64,000 nucleotides of DNA from Sphingobium sp. Leaf26. GTDB lineage: Bacteria; Pseudomonadota; Alphaproteobacteria; Sphingomonadales; Sphingomonadaceae. The DNA lies in the NCBI RefSeq assembly GCF_001421665.1, contig NZ_LMKV01000003.1, forward strand, positions 94,368-158,367, read 5' to 3'. This document shows positions 17,105 through 23,709 of the stretch, piece by piece; the first letter of the stretch is position 1, and each line of letters opens with the position of its first letter. The notes below the pieces were generated by a model, which searched no databases, was not told the DNA's origin, and saw nothing but the letters and a program-made list of their open reading frames with translations. Position numbers and translations under genes: made by a program.

Positions 17105-17607
17105 CCCTGTTGTTCGTGTTGGGTGGGGCGCGGTCGGGAAAGAGCCGCTATGCGCTGAGCCGCGCCGAAGCCCTGCCGGGTACGCTTGTGTTCGTCGCTA
17201 CGGCGCAAGCGTTAGACAACGAGATGGACAGCCGAATCGCCAGGCATCGCAAGGAGCGCGGCCCGCGTTGGCGCACGATCGAAGAACCATTCGATCTGGC
17301 GGCGATGGTGCAGGCGGAGGCGAAGGCCGATCGCGTCCTGTTGATCGACTGCCTCACTTTATGGGCGTCCAACCTGCTGCTGGCGGACCATGATATCGAC
17401 GCTGCAACCGGGGCGCTGGTGATGGCACTGGGCGAGGCGCAGGGGCCGGTGATCCTGGTCGCGAACGAGGTCGGGCTGGGCATCGTCCCCGACAATGCGC
17501 TGGCGCGCCGCTTCCGCGATGTTGCCGGAACGGTCAATCAGGCCGTGGCGGCTTGCGTGGATGAAGCGGTATTCATGGCCGCTGGCCTGCCGATGCGCCT
17601 GAAATAG
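17101..17607 (+). CDS. cobU: Adenosylcobinamide kinase/guanylyltransferase
   Basis: A 168-residue CobU/CobP. P-loop GGARSGKSRYAL lies at residues 8-19, RIARHRKERGPRW carries the guanylylation-region His, and LLIDCLTLWASNLL and VANEVGLGIVPDNALARRFRD are hallmark segments. It phosphorylates adenosylcobinamide and transfers GMP to give AdoCbi-GDP for CobS. The ATG at 17101 overlaps the cbiB stop (ATGA) and is preferred to ATG 17089. Last gene of the B12 unit. No clear hairpin-T terminator follows before the next promoter at 17630. Confidence 0.95.
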   Translation: MTLLFVLGGARSGKSRYALSRAEALPGTLVFVATAQALDNEMDSRIARHRKERGPRWRTIEEPFDLAAMVQAEAKADRVLLIDCLTLWASNLLLADHDIDAATGALVMALGEAQGPVILVANEVGLGIVPDNALARRFRDVAGTVNQAVAACVDEAVFMAAGLPMRLK

Positions 17608-17629
17608 CGGTTCACCCTCCACTCTCCCC

Positions 17630-17657
17630 TTGCAACAATCATAACGATTGTTACTAT
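17630..17657 (+). promoter_or_regulatory. Promoter with TetR-type operator TAACGATTGTTA
   Basis: TTGCAA (17630-17635), 16-bp spacer, TACTAT (17652-17657). The palindrome TAACGATTGTTA is at 17642-17653, starting exactly 12 bp after the first base of the -35. It reads into the carotenoid-oxygenase-type gene at 17688. The architecture is the same as at 1970, 19157 and 23613, so repression by steric block is likely. Confidence 0.75.
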
Positions 17658-17687
17658 GATTTGAGAATTAGAGAGGAGTCAGAGGCC

Positions 17688-19160
17688 ATGCCAGCCTATC
17701 CCCAGACCATCCATTTCGTTGGGCTGAACACGCCCGTCGGCATCGAATGGTCCGCCCGCAATCTGGATGTGATCGGCGAGATACCGTCCGAGATCGACGG
17801 TGCCTTCTTCCGCGCCGTACCCGATCCGGCCCATCCGCCGATGTTTGCCGACGACATTGTGCTGTCCGGCGACGGCATGGTGGCGAAATTCGCCATCCAT
17901 GACGGCAAGGTCGATTATGCGATCCGCTATGTCGAAACCGAGCGCTACACGCTGGAGAAGGACGCGCGAAGGGTGCTGTTCGGCCAGTATCGCAATCCCT
18001 TCACCGACGATCCCGCCGTTGCCGGGCGCGACCGCACCGTCGCCAATACCACGCCGGTCTGGCACGGCGGTCGGCTGTTCATGACCAAGGAGGACGGCCT
18101 TGGCTATGAGGTCGATCCCGACACGCTGGAGACGATCGGCCGCTGGGACTATCATGGCGCCTTCACCTCGAAGACCTTCACCGCCCATCCGCGCGTCGAT
18201 CCGCAGACGGGGGAAATGTTCTTCTTCGGCTATGAGGCGGACGGGCTTTGCTCGACGAAGATCGCCTATGCCATCGCCGATCGCGACGGCAAACTGGTGT
18301 CGGAACAATGGTTCGATCAGCCCTATTGCTCGACCATCCATGATTTCGCGATCACGGAAAACTATGCGATTTTCCCCATCTTTCCGACGACGGCCGATCT
18401 CGACCGGCTGAAGGCGGGTGGCGCACATTGGGCGCATCAGCAGGATCTGGACAGTTGGGTCGGGATCATGCCGCGCTATGGCAAGGTGGAGGAGATGCGC
18501 TGGTTCAAGGGCCGGCCGGGCATTTCCGCCTTCCATCTGGTGAACGCCTTCGAGGAGGGCGGACTGGTCCATCTCGACCTTTGCCTGTCGGACACCAATG
18601 CTTTCGGTTTCATGCGCGAAGCTGGTGGCGTGCAGCGCGACCAGCGCGATATTCAGGGCGGCCTGACCCGCTGGACGTTCGATCTGTCGAAGCAAGGCGA
18701 TGACTATGAGGAGCGTGTCGTCGGTCCGCCAGGTGACATGCCCAGGCTGCGCGACGCCGATCAGGGGCGGCCCTATCGGTCGGCCTGGTACCTATCGATG
18801 AATCCGCAGGGCGGGCCGCCGCTGCCGGGCGGGCCTGTCGGTTTCGCTTTCAATGCCCTGTTGCAGATCGAGCCGGGCAATGGCCGCATCGACATGATGG
18901 GGCTGGAGTTCGGCATGGCGATCAGCGAGCCGGTGCATGTGCCATCGGTACAGGGCGATCATGAAGGCTGGTTGCTGATGGTGGTGGACCGGCAGGCGGG
19001 CGACGGCTTCCAGTCGGAACTGTGGGTAGTGGATGCGGGGGCGATCGCCGCCGGTCCGGTCGCTCGCGTGCCGATGCCGTTGCCGATGCGGGCGCAGGTG
19101 CATGGTGCCTGGGTGTCGGCGGCGCAACTGGCGACGGCAAAAGCCCGTCAGGTCGCTTGA
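17688..19160 (+). CDS. Lignostilbene alpha,beta-dioxygenase-like carotenoid cleavage oxygenase
   Basis: A 490-residue cytoplasmic non-heme iron(II) oxygenase with the seven-bladed propeller fold of carotenoid cleavage / lignostilbene dioxygenases. The four iron-binding histidines are visible in FTAHPRVDP, TIHDFAIT, AFHLVNAFEE and the late QVHGAW. It cleaves the central double bond of phenolic stilbenes to two aldehydes without cofactor. In sphingomonads LsdD-type members act on stilbenes from phenylcoumaran lignin dimers. The start at 17688 follows GAGAGGAG. It has its own promoter with the TetR-type operator, and its stop overlaps the -35 of the TonB receptor promoter. A paralogue lies at 45410. 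Confidence 0.9.
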   Translation: MPAYPQTIHFVGLNTPVGIEWSARNLDVIGEIPSEIDGAFFRAVPDPAHPPMFADDIVLSGDGMVAKFAIHDGKVDYAIRYVETERYTLEKDARRVLFGQYRNPFTDDPAVAGRDRTVANTTPVWHGGRLFMTKEDGLGYEVDPDTLETIGRWDYHGAFTSKTFTAHPRVDPQTGEMFFFGYEADGLCSTKIAYAIADRDGKLVSEQWFDQPYCSTIHDFAITENYAIFPIFPTTADLDRLKAGGAHWAHQQDLDSWVGIMPRYGKVEEMRWFKGRPGISAFHLVNAFEEGGLVHLDLCLSDTNAFGFMREAGGVQRDQRDIQGGLTRWTFDLSKQGDDYEERVVGPPGDMPRLRDADQGRPYRSAWYLSMNPQGGPPLPGGPVGFAFNALLQIEPGNGRIDMMGLEFGMAISEPVHVPSVQGDHEGWLLMVVDRQAGDGFQSELWVVDAGAIAAGPVARVPMPLPMRAQVHGAWVSAAQLATAKARQVA

Positions 19161-19184
19161 CAAAATACTAACGATCGTTATTGA
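19157..19184 (+). promoter_or_regulatory. Promoter with perfect palindromic operator TAACGATCGTTA
   Basis: TTGACA (19157-19162) overlaps the stop codon of the oxygenase gene, then a 16-bp spacer and TATTGA (19179-19184). TAACGATCGTTA at 19169-19180 is a perfect 12-bp palindrome 12 bp from the first -35 base, as at the three related promoters. The transcript would have about a 190-nt leader to the TonB gene; that stretch (19185-19379) contains no gene I can support. Confidence 0.75.
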
Positions 19185-19379
19185 TTGATGGGAGAGGGGC
19201 GGGCCGAAGGTCCGCTTTCTCCAACAAGGACTGCGAAGCAGAACCGGCCATCGGCACGGGCGAGAGGATGACAGGAAAAGGCAGGCGCATCGGCGCCGCC
19301 CTCGACCGGAACCCGACCAAGCGGGTCTGGCGTCACCCTTCCCATGCCTGCGGCCGACCAGAAGAGGGAGGAAGAAATC

Positions 19380-21785
19380 ATGTCCAACGGGAAGTGCGCA
19401 TTTCGGGGCCATGTGGCGATGCTGGCGCTGGCCAGTGCGATGATGGCGGTGCCGGCGCTGGCGCAGGCGCAGGAGGCTCCAGCATCCGGGCAGGCCCCCG
19501 AACCGCAGGCGGCGGATCAGGCCAATAGTGCAGATATCATCGTCACTGCCCAGTTCCGGGCGCAAAATCTTCAGGATACGCCAATCGCCATCACTGCCGT
19601 ATCGGCCGATACGCTGGCGGCACGCAGCCAGACCAGCGTGACCGATCTGGGCCAGTTCGCGCCCAACGTCGCGCTGGCGCCGGCGACCAGCATTCAGGGC
19701 AATGCGGTGGCGGCCTTCATTCGCGGCGTCGGCCAGTTGGACGCCAGCTTCGCGTTGGAACCGGGCGTCGGCATCTATATCGACGACATCTATTATGGCA
19801 CGACCTTCGGCGCGGTGATGGACCTGACCGATCTGGAACGGGTCGAGGTGTTGCGCGGGCCGCAAGGAACGCTGGCCGGCAAGAATAGCGTGGGCGGCGC
19901 GGTGAAGCTGTTCAGCAAGAAGCCGGACTCCACGCCGGGTGGCTTCGTAGAAGCGACCTATGGCCGATTCGACCGGCTGGAACTGCGCGGCAGCGCCAAT
20001 ATTCCGCTGACCGACGACCTGTTCCTGCGCGTGTCGGGCGTGTCGAAAAATGTCGATGGCTATATGAAGTTGCTCGATTATGGCTGCGTGAACCCCACGT
20101 CGGGCATCCCGGCCAGCAGCGGCAACAAGAATTGCCAGACCGGCACCGAAGGCGGCATCGATGTGATGGGCCTGCGCGCAGCCCTGCGCTACGCCCCGGC
20201 CGGATCGCCGCTGGAAATCAACATCGTCGCCGATGTGTCCAAGGATAACAGCGATGTTGTCGCGACCAAATTGCTCTATGCCGACAATCCGGCGGTGCGC
20301 AGCTATGTCGCGGGGGATGCCACGGTTGGCATCCCGTTCGACAGCCGCTTCCTGACCGGATCGAAAAGCTACACCTCCTACGCCACCTATGGCTCGGGCG
20401 GCAATTATACGACCGTTTTCGGCATCCCGACCCAGATCGCGCCGGGCGGCTTTACCGCCAGCCCGACCAGCACGGTCAAGGCCTGGGGCCTGTCCGGCAC
20501 GATCGACTATGACCTGTCCGACGCGCTGAAATTGAAGTCCATCACCGGCTATCGCAGCGCGGACGGGACCAGCGCGATCGACGTGGACGGATCGCCGCTT
20601 GCCATATTGTTGCAGGAGTTCACCTATGGCCATGAGCAGTTCACGCAGGAACTGCGCCTGAGCGCCAATTTCAACGACAAGGTCGACCTGACCGTCGGTG
20701 GCTTCTATTATGATGCCACCGATACGATCAAGGGCCGCAGCCAGATTCCGACCCTGTTGTTCGACTTCATGTCGGACGACGTCATCAAGAATCGCAGCAT
20801 ATCGGCCTTCGCCCATGGCGAGTTTCATGTCACCGATGCGTTCAACATCATCGGCGGCCTGCGCTACACCGACGACAAGAAGACCTATCGCTATTCGCGC
20901 CGCAATGTGGACGGGACGTTGCCGAGTGGCGCCTTCTTCACGCCCAATTTCCTCCTCGTCGGACTGGACGGGTTGACCGGCACCTTCAGCGGCAATCGGG
21001 TCGATTACCGCATCGGCGTCAACTATCGCTGGTCGAGCGAACTCATGACCTATGCCCAGCTATCGACCGGGTTCAAGGGCGGCGGCATCAACCCGCGCCC
21101 GTCCGCGCCCGACCAGGTGCAAAGCTTCGGCCCGGAAAAGCTGACCACCTATGAAGCCGGTTTCAAGGCGGACTTGTTCAGCCGGATGCTGCGTTTGAAC
21201 GGTGCGGTCTTCCTCAACAAATATAATGACATGCAACTGGTGCGCTATCAGTGCCCGGAAAGCGTCGTCCTGTCCTGTTCGGTGCCGTCGAATGCCGGCG
21301 ATGCGGAAGTGTTCGGGTGGGAATTGGAAGCACAATTGCACCCGGCGGACGGTCTGTCGTTCGACGCATCGGTCGGCTATCTGGATTTTGATTACAAGAC
21401 GATCACCAATCCAGCGACTTTGGTGACGAAAGACATGATCGCCCCGTTCATCAGCAAGTGGCAGTTGTCCGCAGGCGTGCAATATGAGGCGGACCTGGGC
21501 GGCAACGGCACGCTGACGCCCCGCATCGACTGGTCCTGGCGCTCCAATTTCTATTATAATTCGGTCAACAATCCCTATAATCTGATTGACGCGCCCAGCC
21601 TGGTGAATGCGCGGCTGACCTATCAGGCGCCGGACAAGGACTGGTCGCTGAGCGCTGGCGTCACCAACGTCTTCGACAAATTCTACTATAATGGCGTTGC
21701 GGAAAATGTCGGTACCTTCGGCGTCGTGACCGGTACCGTCGGCCGCCCGCGTGAATGGACGGTCACCGCCAAGAAGAGCTTCTGA
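19380..21785 (+). CDS. TonB-dependent receptor, catabolic type
   Basis: An 801-residue outer-membrane receptor. It has a signal peptide (to about residue 31, ALAQAQ), an acidic/proline linker, TonB-box-like ADIIVTAQFRAQ, a plug with VEVLRGPQGTLAGKNSVGGAV, and a large barrel ending in the aromatic residue of AKKSF. Length and plug match the sphingomonad receptor family often found beside aromatic-degradation genes. SD GGGAGGAAG precedes the ATG. It has its own operator-bearing promoter shared in type with the stilbene oxygenase, so uptake of a lignin-derived aryl dimer is the likely role; the ligand is unknown. It ends at a strong terminator. Confidence 0.88.
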   Translation: MSNGKCAFRGHVAMLALASAMMAVPALAQAQEAPASGQAPEPQAADQANSADIIVTAQFRAQNLQDTPIAITAVSADTLAARSQTSVTDLGQFAPNVALAPATSIQGNAVAAFIRGVGQLDASFALEPGVGIYIDDIYYGTTFGAVMDLTDLERVEVLRGPQGTLAGKNSVGGAVKLFSKKPDSTPGGFVEATYGRFDRLELRGSANIPLTDDLFLRVSGVSKNVDGYMKLLDYGCVNPTSGIPASSGNKNCQTGTEGGIDVMGLRAALRYAPAGSPLEINIVADVSKDNSDVVATKLLYADNPAVRSYVAGDATVGIPFDSRFLTGSKSYTSYATYGSGGNYTTVFGIPTQIAPGGFTASPTSTVKAWGLSGTIDYDLSDALKLKSITGYRSADGTSAIDVDGSPLAILLQEFTYGHEQFTQELRLSANFNDKVDLTVGGFYYDATDTIKGRSQIPTLLFDFMSDDVIKNRSISAFAHGEFHVTDAFNIIGGLRYTDDKKTYRYSRRNVDGTLPSGAFFTPNFLLVGLDGLTGTFSGNRVDYRIGVNYRWSSELMTYAQLSTGFKGGGINPRPSAPDQVQSFGPEKLTTYEAGFKADLFSRMLRLNGAVFLNKYNDMQLVRYQCPESVVLSCSVPSNAGDAEVFGWELEAQLHPADGLSFDASVGYLDFDYKTITNPATLVTKDMIAPFISKWQLSAGVQYEADLGGNGTLTPRIDWSWRSNFYYNSVNNPYNLIDAPSLVNARLTYQAPDKDWSLSAGVTNVFDKFYYNGVAENVGTFGVVTGTVGRPREWTVTAKKSF

Positions 21786-21808
21786 TTTCCTGTAGGACTG
21801 GGGAGGAA

Positions 21809-21840
21809 GGCTCGTCCGCAACAAGCGGGCGAGCCTTTTT
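21809..21840 (+). terminator. Rho-independent terminator after TonB receptor
   Basis: Perfect 11-bp stem GGCTCGTCCGC (21809-21819) / GCGGGCGAGCC (21825-21835, one G-U pair allowed) with a 5-nt loop, followed by TTTTT. It closes the TonB transcript and marks the left edge of the low-GC small-gene cassette. Confidence 0.88.
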
Positions 21841-21866
21841 GGTTGGCGATTATGCACTTTACAAAC

Positions 21867-22031
21867 CTAGTGGTAATCGCCTGTTCGTGTGGGGATGATT
21901 AGACCAATCCCCACAACGCCGAGGATGAGTTGAAGAACGCGATTGGACGGCCCCGCGAGACCTGCACCGATAATGCAGGTAATGCCAAGGCTGATCCTAA
22001 TCCAACGCGGGTAGTCATTCAGCCCCTTCAT
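21867..22031 (-). CDS. 54-residue predicted two-helix membrane protein
   Basis: A very short gene read on the minus strand: MKGLNDYPRWIRISLG at the N-terminus and LIIPTRTGDYH at the end. It has two hydrophobic stretches, about residues 11-27 and 33-47, with a GPSN turn between. The ATG overlaps the stop of the upstream 63-residue gene (ATGA), and a GGAAAGG ribosome-binding site lies inside that gene's end. Both support real translation. No family is recognised with confidence; small DUF2892-like inner-membrane proteins look similar. Last gene of a four-gene cassette. Confidence 0.6.
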   Translation of the reverse strand: MKGLNDYPRWIRISLGITCIIGAGLAGPSNRVLQLILGVVGIGLIIPTRTGDYH

Positions 22032-22219
22032 TCCGGCCTTTCCACCGGCTTGTGCTTTAGACTGGCGAGTGCCTTCAGCTTGGCCTCGTTGCGCTGCTGC
22101 TGCGCCCGCTCCCAGTCAGTAGCCGCTTGGCCCTCGACAGGCAGTATCGCTGTAGCCACGCGCGCCTTGCGTCGTGCGCTGCTTGTCCGCGACCGGCTCC
22201 CCGCGACAACGCTGTTCAT
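22028..22219 (-). CDS. 63-residue basic protein with KHKPVE tail
   Basis: It starts MNSVVAGSRSRTSSARRKARV, is rich in Arg/Lys, and has a predicted helix WERAQQQRNEAKLKALASL before the terminal KHKPVERPE. It overlaps the upstream 46-residue gene and the downstream membrane-protein gene, each by ATGA. Its last residues repeat the KHKPVE motif of the 46-residue protein, and the codons for PVE also supply the ribosome-binding site of the next gene. Function unknown; the positive N-terminus would suit nucleic-acid binding. Confidence 0.55.
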   Translation of the reverse strand: MNSVVAGSRSRTSSARRKARVATAILPVEGQAATDWERAQQQRNEAKLKALASLKHKPVERPE

Positions 22220-22356
22220 TTCACGCTCGGCTCCACCGGCTTATGCTTCACGACCTTCGCCAGCCTCTCTTTGAAACGCGTCGGATCGTCGTCCGTTTTT
22301 AGATCGCTGGCGGCTTCTTTGAACTTGTCGAGTTGAGTTTTTGGATCATCGATCAT
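22216..22356 (-). CDS. 46-residue charged protein with KHKPVE tail
   Basis: A gene of 46 codons: MIDDPKTQLDKFKEAASDL at the start and KHKPVEPSVK at the end, with about half of the residues charged and probably one helix. GAGGAG is placed 7 nt before the ATG, overlapping the stop of the HTH gene upstream, and the gene ends in an ATGA overlap with the next. These signals make it a credible gene despite its size. It resembles small antitoxin-like or anti-repressor-sized proteins only in size and charge; no family is recognised. Confidence 0.6.
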   Translation of the reverse strand: MIDDPKTQLDKFKEAASDLKTDDDPTRFKERLAKVVKHKPVEPSVK

Positions 22357-22371
22357 TTACAATGCTCCTCG

Positions 22372-22881
22372 TTAGGCAAACGGGTTTCCGCCAAGGTCAT
22401 TGACCTGAACTTCAAATCCGTTTTCCTCAGGTGCTGGTTCTATGCCCGGGTCAGGCGCAGTGGCTTGCTTCTCCGCAGGTTTAAAGCTGCGGTTTGGATA
22501 CCACTCCTTTAGACCCCAAGTGCCACGGCTTACGCGGACAACATCGCCTACTTGATTGAACCGTCGCGTGAGGACCGAACTGATGACATTGACGGGGTCA
22601 GCACCGGTCAGGACGAGGCCTCCAGCCTTTAATTCGGCGTATATATCTGCGTTCGGCATTGCTCGTTTACGCATACCAAGAAGTTTCTTGGCGGCGTCAA
22701 CAATGGACATCCCTAGATATGCACCCGCATCCGGGACGGTTGATTCTTGCGAGTGCGTGACAGAATTTTCCGTGCTGACGCTACCGCCAGTCCGCATTGC
22801 TGTCAGGAGCATAATTGTCTGGTCGATCTGGTCGCGCTTTGCGCGAAGGTCCAGGAGGACCGCCTCGTACGGGTCGGTCAT
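22372..22881 (-). CDS. Winged-helix (HARE-HTH-like) DNA-binding protein
   Basis: 169 residues. The N-terminal part MTDPYEAVLLDLRAKRDQID is a predicted coiled helix. The middle (about 55-130) reads as a winged helix similar to HARE-HTH: MSIVDAAKKLLGMRKRAMP, then ADIYAELKAGGLVLTG, SSVLTRRFNQ and the wing VVRVSRGTWGLKEW. The tail is Pro/Glu-rich. The start at 22881 is preferred (GGAG 8 nt upstream) over GTG 22902. HARE-HTH domains are linked to restriction enzymes, chromatin factors and RNA polymerase delta, usually for DNA-modification sensing or transcription. It heads the small-gene cassette, whose base composition is clearly lower in GC than its flanks, suggesting acquisition by transfer. 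Confidence 0.65.
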   Translation of the reverse strand: MTDPYEAVLLDLRAKRDQIDQTIMLLTAMRTGGSVSTENSVTHSQESTVPDAGAYLGMSIVDAAKKLLGMRKRAMPNADIYAELKAGGLVLTGADPVNVISSVLTRRFNQVGDVVRVSRGTWGLKEWYPNRSFKPAEKQATAPDPGIEPAPEENGFEVQVNDLGGNPFA

Positions 22882-22915
22882 CTTGACAACTCCATGGTTC
22901 ACGTTTAGTGAAGGA

Positions 22916-22950
22916 GCCGTTCCTTGTAGCGCGAAGCTCCAAGGAACGGC
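22916..22950. repeat. Perfect inverted repeat upstream of the small-gene cassette
   Basis: GCCGTTCCTTG (22916-22926) and CAAGGAACGGC (22940-22950) form a perfect 11-bp dyad with a 13-nt loop. It lies 35 bp before the start of the winged-helix gene, in its presumed 5' leader or promoter. It may be an operator for that protein, an RNA hairpin, or the end of a mobile segment. Confidence 0.6.
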
Positions 22951-23062
22951 GATGCCGTAATCGCTCCGACATCAGGGTTTTTGACCCCTCGGACTATCTC
23001 CTCATCGTCATCTTCTTCGCAACCTCCGCTGGACTTTGCCTGAACGCTGGCTTGGTGGAACA

Positions 23063-23092
23063 CGATGCCGGGGTGTAGTGACCCCGGCATCG
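23063..23092. repeat. Perfect 12-bp inverted repeat (hairpin)
   Basis: CGATGCCGGGGT (23063-23074), loop GTAGTG, ACCCCGGCATCG (23081-23092). It is a very stable stem. No T-run follows on either strand, so a simple terminator is uncertain. It lies in the gene-poor stretch 22905-23260 upstream of the minus-strand cassette. Confidence 0.6.
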
Positions 23093-23119
23093 TCGTATCT
23101 GCCATAGGTGATGATTTGA

Positions 23120-23160
23120 ATCAAGCGTCCATATTTTCAATCAAACACAGCGCTTGATTG
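23120..23160. repeat. Spaced inverted repeat AATCAAGCG / CGCTTGATT
   Basis: Two perfect 9-bp arms (23120-23128 and 23152-23160) are separated by 23 bp of AT-rich DNA, with a partial third copy ATCAAAC at about 23141. This layout suits a DNA-binding site pair or a recombination site rather than an RNA stem. The surrounding 22905-23260 holds no gene I can support. Confidence 0.45.
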
Positions 23161-23260
23161 CTAAGCGTCCCCCGATTTCCTCAGTTTTCTAGGCAGAGGC
23201 CCGCAGGGCGGGCAAATCTTTGGTTAATCAGGTGACTGCACTGATAGAAAAGTCACCCTC

Positions 23261-23608
23261 TTGAGCGCTGTGAATGGTTCCGATGCGGTTTTGTGCGTCG
23301 GCACTGTATCGGGCCTGCGCCGATCCCTGCTCGACCATCAGGGATCGGCGCAATTATGCGCCATAGCCCGTGCCATGCCGGGCACCGCTGCCACGATGGC
23401 TGACGTGTTGGCCGCGCCGCTGATATTATATGGCCTGAGCAGGCATCATGCGCTCAGTTGTATCGCTTCGGTGACTGCGCTCGCGCTGGGGTGGGCAGTT
23501 TACGAGCAGAGTGATGGGCTGCATGATTATCTGGAGGAGATGATCGGTTTTGACGAAAGTTTCGTCGCCGGGCTGGAGGCGATGGTGTCGGGTTTTCGCG
23601 TCGATTGA
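23261..23608 (+). CDS. Hypothetical protein, doubtful start
   Basis: An open frame of 115 codons beginning with TTG and without a clear ribosome-binding site. A GTG at 23270 and a Met 39 codons in are alternatives. The second half has host-like codon use and a hydrophobic stretch (ALSCIASVTALALGWAVY) followed by an acidic amphipathic region (DGLHDYLEEMIGFDESFVAGLEAMV). I recognise no family. It lies between the small-gene cassette and the operator promoter at 23613. It could be a real small gene or the remnant of one. Confidence 0.35.
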   Translation: MSAVNGSDAVLCVGTVSGLRRSLLDHQGSAQLCAIARAMPGTAATMADVLAAPLILYGLSRHHALSCIASVTALALGWAVYEQSDGLHDYLEEMIGFDESFVAGLEAMVSGFRVD

Positions 23609-23612
23609 CCCG

Positions 23613-23640
23613 TTGCAATAATAATAACGTTCGTTATGAT
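23613..23640 (+). promoter_or_regulatory. Promoter with TetR-type operator TAACGTTCGTTA
   Basis: TTGCAA (23613-23618), 16-bp spacer, TATGAT (23635-23640). Palindrome TAACGTTCGTTA at 23625-23636, again 12 bp from the first -35 base. It drives the aldehyde dehydrogenase/DoxX pair at 23710. Fourth member of the operator set. Confidence 0.75.
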
Positions 23641-23709
23641 GAATCTATCATTCGCGCCAGCCGCATGCCCATCAAGGGCGCGGCGGCGACGTGCAGAAGA
23701 GGATAGACC

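Noticed and set aside
22905..23105. 66-codon minus-strand frame upstream of the winged-helix gene
   Set aside because: No ribosome-binding site, and its codons are made up largely of the two perfect inverted repeats. The sequence is better explained as regulatory or structural DNA.
21841..23260. Integrated phage or insertion sequence
   Set aside because: Low GC and dyads hint at transfer, but no integrase, transposase, attachment-site duplication or tRNA target was seen.
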